Both the position numbers and the translations under genes were made by a program. Below, piece after piece: positions 1-10,601 of a stretch of 22,764 nt of DNA. Under the pieces are notes generated by a model. The model searched no databases, was not told where the DNA came from, and saw nothing but the letters and a program-made list of their open reading frames with translations. The stretch lies in the NCBI GenBank assembly GCA_026000755.1, contig BNZC01000022.1, forward strand, positions 1 through 22,764. Reading direction: 5' to 3'. The stretch is from Clostridia bacterium (GTDB taxonomy: Bacteria > Bacillota > Clostridia > Lachnospirales > Lachnospiraceae). The number at the start of each line of letters is the position of its first letter. Position 1 is the first letter of the stretch.

Positions 1-63
1 AGGCTATGAATATTTTATTATATTTATTTATAAAAAGCGTACACGAAAGGAGCACTTCCCCTG

Positions 64-1176
64 ATGAAACTTATTTGTCAAAAATCAAATCTTCTTTATG
101 GAATCAATATGGTATTGAAAGCGATTTCTTCAAAAACTACCATGGCTATTTTAGAATGTATCTTAATTGATGCCACAAAAGGAGAAATTACATTAACGGC
201 TAATAACATGGAACTTGGCATCGAAACAAAAGTAGGAGGAACCATAGAAGAGGGTGGTATGATTGCCTTAGATGCTAAGATTTTTTCGGAAATTGTCCGT
301 AAATTACCGGATAATGAGGTTAGAATAAACACAGATGATGGTTTTAAGACAAGCATTACTTGTGAAAAAGCCAAGTTCAATATTATTGGAAAATCAGGAG
401 AGGATTTTTCTTATCTTCCTGAAGTAGAAAAACAAGAACCTTTGTTTATTTCACAATTTTCATTAAAGGAAATTATTCGTCAAACGATTTTCTCCATTGG
501 AGATAGTAATGACAATAAGATTATGACAGGCGAATTATTTGAAATCAATGGAAATGAGCTAAAGGTAGCTTCTTTGGATGGGCATAGAATTTCCCTTCGT
601 AAAATAGAGCTAAAAGAAATCTACCTCAATCGCAAAGTAGTGGTTCCCGGTAAGACCTTACAGGAATTGATGAAAATTCTTCCGGGAGAGATTAATGAAG
701 AGGTGGCTATTTTCTTTACGAAGAATCATATTATTTTTGAATTTGAAGAAACGACAGTGGTTTCCCGTTTAATTGAGGGGGAATATTTTAAGATTGAACA
801 GATGTTGTCCACCGATTATGAAACCAGAATAAAAATCAATAAGAGGGAATTGTTAAGTTGTATTGACCGTGCCACTCTCTTGGTAAGGGAGGGGGATAAA
901 AAGCCCATTATTATGAATATAAGTTCGGATACCATGGAACTTAAAATCAATTCCTTTATTGGATCCATGGATGAGGAGATTGATATTCAAAAAGATGGTA
1001 AGGACATTATGATTGGATTTAATCCGAAATTCTTTATAGATGCCTTGCGGGTTATTGATGATGAGGAAATTACTATTTATATGGTGAATCCCAAGTCACC
1101 TTGTTTTATAAGAAATGAAACGGAGAGCTTTTTGTATCTGATTCTTCCAGTTAATTTTAATACGGCGGGATATTAA
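64..1176 (+). CDS. dnaN: DNA polymerase III subunit beta (sliding clamp)
   Basis: DnaN forms a ring-shaped dimer that encircles DNA and tethers the replicative polymerase; it is also a docking site for repair proteins. The protein has 370 residues, normal for bacterial clamps, and opens with the typical MKLICQKSNLLYGINMVLKA segment of the first of three clamp domains. The C-terminus ends in a ...ILPVN motif, as is usual for this family. The start at 64 is supported by AAAGGAG at 46-52. It is the first gene of the window and is followed by an S4-domain gene, recF, gyrB and gyrA, the standard order next to the origin in Firmicutes. dnaA is expected just upstream, outside the window. Identification is secure. 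Confidence 0.97.
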   Translation: MKLICQKSNLLYGINMVLKAISSKTTMAILECILIDATKGEITLTANNMELGIETKVGGTIEEGGMIALDAKIFSEIVRKLPDNEVRINTDDGFKTSITCEKAKFNIIGKSGEDFSYLPEVEKQEPLFISQFSLKEIIRQTIFSIGDSNDNKIMTGELFEINGNELKVASLDGHRISLRKIELKEIYLNRKVVVPGKTLQELMKILPGEINEEVAIFFTKNHIIFEFEETTVVSRLIEGEYFKIEQMLSTDYETRIKINKRELLSCIDRATLLVREGDKKPIIMNISSDTMELKINSFIGSMDEEIDIQKDGKDIMIGFNPKFFIDALRVIDDEEITIYMVNPKSPCFIRNETESFLYLILPVNFNTAGY

Positions 1177-1211
1177 GTATTATGATTTTATAGAAATGTT
1201 TTTCGATTTTA

Positions 1212-1233
1212 TTTTACAAAATGCTTTGTAAAA
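1212..1233 (+). other. hairpin between dnaN and the S4-domain gene
   Basis: Nine bases at 1212-1220 pair perfectly with 1225-1233 around a 4-base loop. The following bases are A-rich and there is no run of T on the + strand, so this is not a clear intrinsic terminator. It may be an mRNA processing or stability element ahead of the S4 gene. The rest of the 1177-1298 gap is AT-rich with nothing else recognisable. Confidence 0.4.
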
Positions 1234-1286
1234 AGGAAAAAATTTTGTGGAATCATTTTTATTAAAAAGCATAAATGGAATTACAA

Positions 1287-1292
1287 AAGGAG
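1287..1292 (+). promoter_or_regulatory. ribosome binding site deciding a TTG start
   Basis: AAGGAG ends six bases upstream of the in-frame TTG at 1299. It lies inside the reading frame that would begin at ATG 1275, which argues for the downstream TTG as the true start of the S4-domain gene. Confidence 0.7.
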
Positions 1293-1298
1293 AAAACC

Positions 1299-1508
1299 TT
1301 GGAAGTAATAAAGTTAAAGGCGGAATATATAAAGCTTGGACAGGCATTAAAGGCCACAGGATTTGCAGATTCCGGCGTTATGGCAAAGAATATCATTGTA
1401 GATGGACTTGTTAAAGTAAATGGAGAAAAAGAACTTAGGCGGGGAAGAAAATTATATGACGGAGATATTGTTTCTTATGGACTTGAAACAATTGAGATTG
1501 AGGGATGA
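1299..1508 (+). CDS. yaaA: S4-domain RNA-binding protein, YaaA/RlbA-like
   Basis: A small S4-like RNA-binding protein of about 69 residues, encoded between dnaN and recF as in Bacillus and most Clostridia. Family members bind structured RNA and have been linked to ribosome assembly; the exact target here is unknown. The core ...GVMAKNIIVDGLVKVNGE... followed by RRGRKLYDGDIV is the characteristic S4 signature. I choose the TTG at 1299, because AAGGAG at 1287-1292 sits six bases before it. The in-frame ATG at 1275 has no ribosome site, and using it would translate through that Shine-Dalgarno sequence. The TGA overlaps the recF ATG by four bases, implying coupled translation. The short length limits certainty about precise function. 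Confidence 0.85.
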   Translation: MEVIKLKAEYIKLGQALKATGFADSGVMAKNIIVDGLVKVNGEKELRRGRKLYDGDIVSYGLETIEIEG

Positions 1509-2581
1509 TTTTGAAATCCGTGGAATTAAGGGATTTTCGTAATTACGAGAACCTTACCATCCACTTTGATGAGGGTACTAATATCTTATATGGAAATAAT
1601 GCTCAGGGAAAAACCAATCTCTTAGAGGCTATTTATCTAAGCGGAACTACCAAATCCCACAAAGGAAGTAAGGATAGGGATATGATTCGCTTTGATTGTG
1701 AGCAGGCGCATATTCGCACCATTGTGGATAAAGGAGGGATGGAATATTGCATTGATTTTCATATCAAGAAAAACAGTTCCAAAGGGATTGCCATCAATCG
1801 GATTCCCATTAAAAAAGCGGCGGATTTATTTGGAATCCTAAATGTTGTGTTTTTTTCTCCGGAGGACTTGAATATTATAAAAGATGGTCCCTCTCAGCGT
1901 AGGCGGTTTTTGGATTTGGAGCTTTCCCAATTAAATAAAATATATTTGCATCATCTAAGCGGATACCATAAAACCTTAAATCAAAGAAATAAGCTGTTAA
2001 AGGATATTTATTTTCGTCCGGATTTGAAAGATACTCTCTTTGTATGGGATATGAAGTTGGTAGAATATGGAAAATCCATCATAAAAATAAGGCGGAAATT
2101 TATTTTGGATTTACAAGAGATTGTATATGGGATACATAAAGACATTTCGGGAGGAAAGGAAGAACTTTTTATTTCCTATGAACCGGATGTGGGAGAAGAA
2201 GAATTAGAGGAAAAATTGTTGGCTGTCAGGGAAAAAGACCTTAAAATGGGGCAGACAACAATAGGACCTCACAGAGATGATTTATTATTTTCCATTCATG
2301 GAGTGGATATAAGAAAGTTTGGGTCGCAAGGGCAACAGCGAACAACGGCGTTATCACTTAAGCTTTCGGAGATTGAGTTAGTGAAACAGACAAGGCGTGA
2401 TACCCCTATTTTATTATTGGATGATGTTTTATCGGAATTAGACAGCAGGCGACAGAATTTTTTATTGAATCGCATTCATGATATTCAAACAGTGATTACT
2501 TGTACCGGGTTGGATGAATTTGTAAAAAATAGATTTCAGATTAATAAAGTATTTCAAGTATTGGAAGGAAGCATTCAATAA
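1505..2581 (+). CDS. recF: DNA replication and repair protein RecF
   Basis: RecF is an SMC-like ATPase that helps load RecA at single-strand gaps as part of RecFOR. The 358-residue length is normal. Walker A is GNNAQGKT at residues 30-37, the ABC signature GSQGQQR is at about 273-279, and Walker B (ILLLDD) is at about 302-307 followed by VLSELD. The PHRDD segment (…TIGPHRDDLLF…) typical of RecF is present. The ATG at 1505 overlaps the end of the S4 gene (ATGA), consistent with translational coupling. The 2582-2665 gap before gyrB shows no clear terminator. Identification is secure. Confidence 0.97.
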   Translation: MILKSVELRDFRNYENLTIHFDEGTNILYGNNAQGKTNLLEAIYLSGTTKSHKGSKDRDMIRFDCEQAHIRTIVDKGGMEYCIDFHIKKNSSKGIAINRIPIKKAADLFGILNVVFFSPEDLNIIKDGPSQRRRFLDLELSQLNKIYLHHLSGYHKTLNQRNKLLKDIYFRPDLKDTLFVWDMKLVEYGKSIIKIRRKFILDLQEIVYGIHKDISGGKEELFISYEPDVGEEELEEKLLAVREKDLKMGQTTIGPHRDDLLFSIHGVDIRKFGSQGQQRTTALSLKLSEIELVKQTRRDTPILLLDDVLSELDSRRQNFLLNRIHDIQTVITCTGLDEFVKNRFQINKVFQVLEGSIQ

Positions 2582-2644
2582 TGTTTATTTATAATATTCG
2601 GATGAAAGAGTATTATAAATTTCTCGGATCGGCAAATTATTTAG

Positions 2645-4582
<1,938 letters not shown>

Positions 4583-4653
4583 TTAAGTGCTGATCGAATT
4601 GTAATTTGCTCGGATTCCTATCGTGTAAGAGTATGTTGTTGTCATTTTATATT

Positions 4654-4659
4654 TATAAT
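4654..4659 (+). promoter_or_regulatory. possible -10 element upstream of gyrA
   Basis: A perfect TATAAT lies 31 bases before the gyrA start, within the 107-base gyrB-gyrA gap. No convincing -35 hexamer stands at 16-18 bases upstream, so gyrA may have its own promoter here or may simply be read through from gyrB. Low confidence. Confidence 0.3.
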
Positions 4660-4689
4660 AAATGAATTTATTCAGAGGGGTTTTATAAA

Positions 4690-7176
4690 ATGGATGATCA
4701 AATATTTGATAAGATAGACGATGTAGATTTGCAAAAAACCATGGAAAAGTCTTATATTGACTATGCCATGAGTGTCATTGCATCAAGAGCCTTACCGGAT
4801 GTCAGGGATGGCTTAAAACCTGTGCAGCGGCGTGTGCTTTATGCCATGGTAGAACTGAATAACGGGCCGGACAAACCCCATCGTAAATGCGCCCGTATCG
4901 TGGGTGATACTATGGGTAAGTACCATCCCCATGGGGATAGTTCTATCTACGGTTCTTTGGTCAACATGGCACAGGAATGGTCTACCCGTTATATGCTTGT
5001 AGACGGGCATGGAAATTTTGGTTCCGTGGATGGTGACGGAGCGGCCGCCATGCGTTATACGGAAGCTCGTTTGAGTAAGATTTCCATGGAAATGTTAGCA
5101 GACATCAACAAGGATACCGTTGATTTTGGAGCAAACTTTGATGAAACAGAGAAAGAACCTTTGGTTCTTCCTTCTCGCTACCCGAATCTTTTAGCAAATG
5201 GCACTACAGGAATTGCTGTTGGTATGGCTACCAATATTCCGCCACATAATCTCCGCGAAGTGATTCATGCCGTGGTAAAAATTATCGATAATCAAATAGA
5301 AGAAGACAGGGAAACCGAAATAGATGAAATTCTTCAAATCATAAAAGGTCCTGATTTTCCCACAGGGGGAACAATATTAGGTACTTATGGTATTGAGTCT
5401 GCTTATCGCACGGGCAGAGGCAAGGTTCGGGTGCGGGCGATTACAGAGATTGAATCTATGCAAAGTGGAAAATCCCGTATTGTGGTAAGCGAACTGCCCT
5501 ACATGGTCAATAAAGCCCGCTTAATCGAGAAAATAGCGGAAATGGTAAGGGATAAGAAAATAGACGGCATTACAGATTTGCGGGATGAATCCAATCGGGA
5601 TGGTATGCGAATTTGTATTGAGCTACGCCGTGATGTAAGTGCAAATGTGATTTTGAATCAATTGTATAAACATACCCAACTGCAAGATACCTTTGGGGTG
5701 ATTATGTTAGCCTTGGTGAATAACGAACCGAGGATATTAAATATTTGTGATATGCTTGGTTATTATCTTCTTCATCAAAAAGAGGTGGTTACCAGAAGAA
5801 CCCAGTATGAGTTAAATAAGGCTGAAGAGCGGGCGCATATTTTAGAGGGCTTAATGATTGCCCTTGACAATATAGACGAAGTGATTCACATTATCCGAAA
5901 TAGTGCAAATGTATCGGTGGCAAGGCAGTCCTTAATGGATAGATTTGCTTTGAGTGAGGCACAGACACAGGCAATTGTAGATATGCGTTTGCGTGCACTC
6001 ACAGGCTTAGAGCGTGAAAAATTAGAAGCAGAATATAAAGAACTTATGGCGAAAATAGCAGAATTAAAGGCTATTTTGGCGGATGAAAAGAAATTGCTCT
6101 TGGTAATTCGAGAAGAAATATTAGTAATTGCTGACAAATACGGTGATGACAGGAGGACTGTCATTGGTTTTGATGAGCATGATATTTCCATGGAAGATAT
6201 GATACCCGTAACGGATACGGTGATTGCCATGACAAAGTTAGGCTATATCAAACGCATGAGTATGGATCATTTTAGTAGCCAAAAGAGGGGCGGCAAGGGC
6301 ATTAAGGGCATGGAAACCATAGAGGATGATTATATCGAAGAGCTTCTTATGGCGACAACCCACCATTATTTGATGTTCTTTACCAATACGGGAAAGGTTT
6401 TCCGCATTAAGGCATATGAGATTCCGGAAACAGGGCGAACTGCCAGAGGTACAGCGATTATTAATCTCTTGCAGTTGTCGCCGGAAGAAAAGATTACAGC
6501 TGTCATTCCCATTAAGGAATATGAAGAAGGCAATTTCTTATTTATGGCAACAAAAAATGGTCTGGTAAAGAAAACAGACATTACCGACTATGCCAATGTA
6601 AGAAAAATCGGTTTAGCCGCCATCAAATTAAGAGAAGATGATGAACTGGTAGAGGTGAAGAAAACCGATAATACCAAGGATATTATCCTTGTGACGAAGT
6701 ATGGACAGTGTATTCGTTTCCATGAAAAAGATGTTCGTAACACCGGGCGTGTTTCTATGGGTGTGATTGGCATGAACCTTTCTCATCGTGATGAAGTCAT
6801 TGGTATGCAGATGGATAGTCAAGGGGAACATCTGTTGATTGTTTCGGAAAAAGGTCTTGGAAAATGCACGAAAATGGAAGAATTTACCGTGCAAAACCGA
6901 GGCGGCAAAGGTGTAAAATGCTATAAAATTACAGAAAAAACAGGTAATATTATAGGAGTAAAAGCAGTAGAGCAGGATAATGAAATCATGCTGATTACCA
7001 CAGAGGGTATTATTATTCGCATGAAAGTGAATGGGATTTCTGTCCTTGGACGGGTGACATCAGGGGTGAAGCTGATTAATTTGGAAGAAGATGTTAAGGT
7101 TGCAAGTATTGGAAAGGTGAGGGAAGAGCAGGCTTTGGTGGTTGAGGAAGAAGGTGAGGTTTCGGGGGAAACGTGA
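4690..7176 (+). CDS. gyrA: DNA gyrase subunit A
   Basis: GyrA carries out DNA breakage and rejoining in gyrase. It has 828 residues. The catalytic tyrosine is Tyr123 in [13 protein letters not shown], matching E. coli Tyr122. The quinolone-determining region reads [12 protein letters not shown] at about residues 77-88: Ser84 matches E. coli Ser83, and Gly88 stands where E. coli has Asp87. The C-terminal DNA-wrapping domain contains the GyrA box QKRGGKG at 531-537 and beta-pinwheel repeats, which identify gyrase rather than topoisomerase IV. The start has GAGGGG upstream. The TGA at 7174-7176 overlaps the ATG of the restriction-modification methyltransferase by one base. No terminator separates them, so the two genes are probably co-transcribed. 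Confidence 0.97.
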   Translation: MDDQIFDKIDDVDLQKTMEKSYIDYAMSVIASRALPDVRDGLKPVQRRVLYAMVELNNGPDKPHRKCARIVGDTMGKYHPHGDSSIYGSLVNMAQEWSTRYMLVDGHGNFGSVDGDGAAAMRYTEARLSKISMEMLADINKDTVDFGANFDETEKEPLVLPSRYPNLLANGTTGIAVGMATNIPPHNLREVIHAVVKIIDNQIEEDRETEIDEILQIIKGPDFPTGGTILGTYGIESAYRTGRGKVRVRAITEIESMQSGKSRIVVSELPYMVNKARLIEKIAEMVRDKKIDGITDLRDESNRDGMRICIELRRDVSANVILNQLYKHTQLQDTFGVIMLALVNNEPRILNICDMLGYYLLHQKEVVTRRTQYELNKAEERAHILEGLMIALDNIDEVIHIIRNSANVSVARQSLMDRFALSEAQTQAIVDMRLRALTGLEREKLEAEYKELMAKIAELKAILADEKKLLLVIREEILVIADKYGDDRRTVIGFDEHDISMEDMIPVTDTVIAMTKLGYIKRMSMDHFSSQKRGGKGIKGMETIEDDYIEELLMATTHHYLMFFTNTGKVFRIKAYEIPETGRTARGTAIINLLQLSPEEKITAVIPIKEYEEGNFLFMATKNGLVKKTDITDYANVRKIGLAAIKLREDDELVEVKKTDNTKDIILVTKYGQCIRFHEKDVRNTGRVSMGVIGMNLSHRDEVIGMQMDSQGEHLLIVSEKGLGKCTKMEEFTVQNRGGKGVKCYKITEKTGNIIGVKAVEQDNEIMLITTEGIIIRMKVNGISVLGRVTSGVKLINLEEDVKVASIGKVREEQALVVEEEGEVSGET

Positions 7177-8216
7177 TGTGTGTTGATTCATTGAGTGTTG
7201 ATTTAGTTAAAAAGTATTCAACGATTGAATTATTTGCCGGTGCGGGTGGACTAGCTCTTGGTATAGAAAAAGCCGGATTCAACACTTTAGGGCTAATCGA
7301 ATTTGATGAAGCTGCATCAAATACCTTAAAATATAACAGACCAAATTGGCGTGTGATAAATGATGATATTGCTAATATTGCCAGTCTTGATTTAGAAGAA
7401 TTATTTAATATAAAAATAGGTGAATTAGATTTACTTTCAGGGGGTGCGCCTTGTCAGTCTTTTTCATATGCTGGTAAACGCTTAGGTCTTGAAGATGCTC
7501 GTGGTTCACTTTTTTACTATTATGCTGTATTTTTAGAAAAATTACAGCCTAAAATGTTTCTATTTGAGAATGTTAGAGGTTTATTGACTCATGATAAAGG
7601 CAGAACTTACGAAATAATTAAAGATATTTTTGAACAAACCGGTTATACAATCCAAAAAACAGTGTTAAACGCATGGGATTTTAATGTTGCTCAAAAGAGA
7701 GAAAGACTTATCACTATAGGTGTACGCAAGGATTTAGTGGATATAATTAAATTTGATTTTCCTAAACCCCATAAATATAAACCGGTATTGCGTGATATTT
7801 TATTGGATTGTCCAAAAAGTGAAGGATCTCCATATTCAGCTTATAAGCGTAAAATATTTGAATTAGTACCGCCCGGAGGTTATTGGCGTAACATTCCAAA
7901 AGATATTGCGAAAGAATATATGAAAAGTTGTTGGTATATGGAAGGTGGGCGTACAGGCATTCTTAGACGACTTAGTTTGGATGAGCCGTCCCTTGCTGTA
8001 TTAACTTCTCCCAGTCAAAAACAGACGGATAGATGTCATCCACTTGAAGCACGTCCATTTACAATAAGAGAAAATGCAAGATGTCAAAGTTTTCCGGATG
8101 AATGGAAATTTTATGGGAGTACCAGCCAACAATATAAACAAATAGGGAATGCTGTCCCTGTTAATCTTGCATATGAGATTGCTTTGAATATAAGAGCCGG
8201 ATTGGAGTGTTTATAA
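7176..8216 (+). CDS. type II DNA (cytosine-5-)-methyltransferase
   Basis: This enzyme transfers methyl from SAM to carbon 5 of cytosine in a specific DNA site, protecting the host from the nuclease encoded next to it. About 346 residues. Motif I is ELFAGAGGLALG at residues 18-29. Motif IV is GGAPCQSFSYAGKR, with catalytic Cys93. Motif VI is FENVRGL. The C-terminal block with SPSQKQTDRCHP and REN-type motif IX-X residues (IGNAVPV) completes the fold. The ATG at 7176 overlaps the gyrA stop, with GGGGG about 8 bases upstream; a GTG at 7173 is also in frame. By pairing with an Eco47II-like nuclease, the target may be GGNCC, which is an inference. The neighbouring TAATG overlap shows a tight two-gene unit. 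Direct attachment to gyrA suggests acquisition. Confidence 0.93.
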   Translation: MCVDSLSVDLVKKYSTIELFAGAGGLALGIEKAGFNTLGLIEFDEAASNTLKYNRPNWRVINDDIANIASLDLEELFNIKIGELDLLSGGAPCQSFSYAGKRLGLEDARGSLFYYYAVFLEKLQPKMFLFENVRGLLTHDKGRTYEIIKDIFEQTGYTIQKTVLNAWDFNVAQKRERLITIGVRKDLVDIIKFDFPKPHKYKPVLRDILLDCPKSEGSPYSAYKRKIFELVPPGGYWRNIPKDIAKEYMKSCWYMEGGRTGILRRLSLDEPSLAVLTSPSQKQTDRCHPLEARPFTIRENARCQSFPDEWKFYGSTSQQYKQIGNAVPVNLAYEIALNIRAGLECL

Positions 8217-9022
8217 TGTGGAATTTATTATTTATCAGCGAGGAGGATTTCAAAAATCACGTCCTTGCTACAATTCAAAAATATGGAGAAAAATTAGAAT
8301 CATTTGACTTGAAAAGGTTTAATAAAAATCTTATCGACCCTATAAAGTTAATATTTGATAAAATCGTTTATCAATCTACGTGGGATGAAATTGTAAATAG
8401 TGAAATTTTTAGACAGAGGGATAAATCAAACAATAATGATATAGGATATTTTCATCAACGAATTTTTCAATATATAGATAATTGTTATGTTCCACCTAAT
8501 GGACAAGATGGTGGTTGGGATGTGATTTTAGAGAAAGAAGATGGTATTTCATTGCCGGACGGAAGTATAGTACATAAAGTTTTTGTTGAGATGAAAAACA
8601 AACATAATACAATGAATTCTGCGGCTGCCGGAAAAACATTTATTAAAATGCAAAATCAATTATTAAAAGATGACGATTGTGCCTGTTTTTTAGTTGAAGC
8701 AATAGCACAGCGTTCACAAAATATCAAATGGGAAACTACTGTTGATAAGGTAAAAGTAGGACATAAATTGATTCGTCGAGTGAGTATTGATAATTTTTAT
8801 GCATTGGTAACAGGGCAGGAAGATGCTTTTTATCAGATGTGCATGATTCTTCCGAAAACAATAAGCAAAGCAGTTGAAACTTTAGGTAATGCCATAGTTC
8901 CGCATGATACTGTAATGGATGAATTAAGAGGTGCCGTTGATAAACAAAAGTTTGATTCGGAAGATTTTTCTATTGCAATGGCAGTGTATCTATTGGGATT
9001 TGGGAGTTATAGTGGATTTTAA
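8216..9022 (+). CDS. type II restriction endonuclease, Eco47II-like
   Basis: This is the nuclease partner of the preceding methyltransferase; it would cut unmethylated foreign DNA. About 268 residues. I recognise the N-terminal segment (…FNKNLIDPIKLIFDK…) and the central IFRQRDKSNNNDIGYFHQ block as the Eco47II restriction enzyme family, whose characterised members cut GGNCC. A PD-(D/E)xK-type active site is visible: Asp102 in GWDVI and Glu125-Met-Lys127 in VEMKNKHN. I prefer ATG 8216 over the in-frame GTG at 8207, because GGAG at 8204-8207 is spaced correctly for the former and the methyltransferase stop overlaps it as TAATG. Family assignment is from memory of the motifs and the recognition site is an inference. 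Confidence 0.85.
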   Translation: MWNLLFISEEDFKNHVLATIQKYGEKLESFDLKRFNKNLIDPIKLIFDKIVYQSTWDEIVNSEIFRQRDKSNNNDIGYFHQRIFQYIDNCYVPPNGQDGGWDVILEKEDGISLPDGSIVHKVFVEMKNKHNTMNSAAAGKTFIKMQNQLLKDDDCACFLVEAIAQRSQNIKWETTVDKVKVGHKLIRRVSIDNFYALVTGQEDAFYQMCMILPKTISKAVETLGNAIVPHDTVMDELRGAVDKQKFDSEDFSIAMAVYLLGFGSYSGF

Positions 9023-9055
9023 TGTTAAAATTGGAATAGTATTGTTTGGAATGTG

Positions 9056-9082
9056 AATTGTGCAGTCAGTGCCTGCACAATT
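9056..9082 (+). terminator. hairpin downstream of the restriction enzyme
   Basis: AATTGTGCA at 9056-9064 pairs perfectly with TGCACAATT at 9074-9082 around a 9-base loop, followed by a T-rich stretch (TTTCCGTTTT on the + strand). It is probably the terminator of the restriction-modification genes. It is closely related to the hairpin after the next gene. Confidence 0.55.
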
Positions 9083-9125
9083 TCCGTTTTAGATAAAGTG
9101 AAAGAAAAGGAACAAAATAGTCAAA

Positions 9126-9656
9126 ATGAAAACCATTATTGAAACGAAACGCCTCATGCTCCGTGAAATGATACACGACGATTTGCCCGCACTATCTAAA
9201 ATTTTACAAGATACTGAAACAATGACAGCATATGAACACCCTTTTAATGATGAAGAAACTGGAGCGTGGCTTGATAAACAATTTACTCGTTATAAAACAG
9301 ATGGCTTTGGTTTGTGGGCGGTTATTTTGAAAGAAACCAGTGAAATGATAGGTCAATGTGGTCTTACCAAACAAGATGTGGACGGAAAACACGTTATCGA
9401 AATTGGCTATTTATTTCAACGAATGTTTTGGCATAAAGGTTATGCGGTTGAAGCAGCAATCGGGTGCAAGAAGTATGCTTTTGAAACACTTAAATTGAAC
9501 GAAGTTTATTCAATCATCCGTGATACGAATTTTACATCAATGAACGTGGCAATTCGCAACGGGATGACTGTTCGCAGACGTTACACAAAGCACTATTATG
9601 ATGTGGATATGCCGCACTATATTTTTTCTGCAAGGAAAGGTGATTTGTTGAATTAG
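9126..9656 (+). CDS. GNAT-family N-acetyltransferase, RimJ/RimL-like
   Basis: This enzyme would use acetyl-CoA to acetylate an amine on a protein or small molecule; the substrate cannot be told from sequence. It has 176 residues, the normal size. The N-terminus (IIETKRLMLREM) is typical of RimJ/RimL-type acetyltransferases (Acetyltransf_3). The acetyl-CoA motif A lies at about 95-107 (GYLF…HKGYAVEAA, with Gly105). The end of the fold contains NEVYSIIRDTNFTSMNVAIRNGM. The gene stands alone between two related hairpins (9056-9082 and 9670-9696). An AAAGGAA sequence lies rather far upstream of the ATG. Antibiotic or ribosomal-protein acetylation are both possible; no specific call is made. Confidence 0.88.
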   Translation: MKTIIETKRLMLREMIHDDLPALSKILQDTETMTAYEHPFNDEETGAWLDKQFTRYKTDGFGLWAVILKETSEMIGQCGLTKQDVDGKHVIEIGYLFQRMFWHKGYAVEAAIGCKKYAFETLKLNEVYSIIRDTNFTSMNVAIRNGMTVRRRYTKHYYDVDMPHYIFSARKGDLLN

Positions 9657-9669
9657 TCAGTAATTTTGA

Positions 9670-9696
9670 AATTGCGCAGGTGATACCTGCACAATT
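9670..9696 (+). terminator. hairpin downstream of the acetyltransferase gene
   Basis: Bases 9670-9681 pair with 9685-9696 (one C-A mismatch, 3-base loop), forming a 12-position stem. There is only a weak T-rich tail. The outer stem AATTG[C/T]GCA...TGCACAATT matches the hairpin at 9056-9082 on the other side of the acetyltransferase gene. Confidence 0.5.
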
Positions 9697-9741
9697 CAGT
9701 TGATTGTTTAAGTCCTATTTTTTTTAGTAAGTGAGGGTAAT

Positions 9742-10584
9742 ATGCGTACAATAACATCAGAAAGTATTACAAAAAATATCAAAGAAATGTGCATAGAAGC
9801 TAATTATTCTTTATCCAAAGACATGGAGGATGTATTTTCTCATGCAGTTTCAACAGAAGAATCAAATCTGGGAAAGAAAGTTTTGCAACAATTACAGGAG
9901 AATCTAAAAATTGCGAAAGAAGATCAGATTCCTATTTGTCAAGATACAGGTATGGCGGTTGTTTTTCTGGAAATTGGACAGGACGTCCATATTGAGGGGG
10001 ATTTTTTAGAGGATGCGGTAAATGAAGGTGTGCGTCAAGGCTATATTGAGGGTTATTTAAGAAAATCGGTTGTGGCGGATCCGATTGTGCGTGAAAATAC
10101 AAGAGATAATACTCCTGCTGTAATTCATTTTAAGATTGTAAAGGGAGATGGATTTAAGATTACCATTACACCAAAGGGATTTGGAAGTGAGAACATGAGC
10201 CGAGTTTTTATGTTAAAACCGGCGGATGGCATAGAAGGTGTGAAAGAAGCTATTTTAACGGCAGTAAAAGATGCGGGACCAAATGCCTGTCCTCCTATGG
10301 TAGTAGGGGTAGGGATAGGCGGTACTTTTGAAAAATGTGCCTTGATGGCAAAGGAAGCTTTGACAAGAGAAGCAGGTCATTTTTCTGAAATTCCTTATGT
10401 GAGGGAATTAGAACAAGAGATGTTAAGTAAAATCAATGCCTTAAATATCGGTCCGGGAGGATTGGGGGGGGTGAATACTGCTCTTTCGGTGCAGATTAAT
10501 ACCTATCCTACGCATATTGCGGGCTTGCCTGTGGCGGTGAATATTTGTTGTCATGTGAATCGTCATGTTGTGAGGGAGTTCTGA
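9742..10584 (+). CDS. fumA: class I fumarate hydratase, alpha (N-terminal) subunit
   Basis: This is the iron-sulphur subunit of the two-subunit class I fumarase, interconverting fumarate and L-malate; the same family includes L(+)-tartrate dehydratase alpha (TtdA), which sequence alone does not fully exclude. It has 280 residues, normal for the separate alpha subunit. The likely ligands of the oxygen-sensitive 4Fe-4S cluster are Cys66 in PICQDTG, Cys183 in GPNACPPMVVGVGIGG and Cys269 or Cys270 in NICCHVNRH. The gene starts after GAGGG and is followed 17 bases later by the beta subunit, so the pair forms a small operon. Confidence 0.92.
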   Translation: MRTITSESITKNIKEMCIEANYSLSKDMEDVFSHAVSTEESNLGKKVLQQLQENLKIAKEDQIPICQDTGMAVVFLEIGQDVHIEGDFLEDAVNEGVRQGYIEGYLRKSVVADPIVRENTRDNTPAVIHFKIVKGDGFKITITPKGFGSENMSRVFMLKPADGIEGVKEAILTAVKDAGPNACPPMVVGVGIGGTFEKCALMAKEALTREAGHFSEIPYVRELEQEMLSKINALNIGPGGLGGVNTALSVQINTYPTHIAGLPVAVNICCHVNRHVVREF

Positions 10585-10601
10585 GAATAGATGGAGATGA
10601 T

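Noticed and set aside
1..63. DnaA-box cluster or replication origin at the left edge
   Set aside because: No TTATCCACA-like boxes are visible in the 63 bases before dnaN; the origin is expected outside the window, around dnaA.
1275..1298. ATG at 1275 as the start of the S4-domain gene
   Set aside because: It has no ribosome site. The AAGGAG at 1287-1292 lies downstream of it and is spaced correctly for TTG 1299, and the resulting length fits the family.
8207..8215. GTG at 8207 as the start of the restriction enzyme
   Set aside because: The GGAG at 8204-8207 overlaps it and fits the ATG at 8216, which also overlaps the methyltransferase stop as TAATG.
10545..10601. Upstream extension of the fumarase beta frame to 10545
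   Set aside because: It overlaps the alpha gene, has no ribosome site and adds residues unlike the family; ATG 10602 has GGAG five bases upstream.
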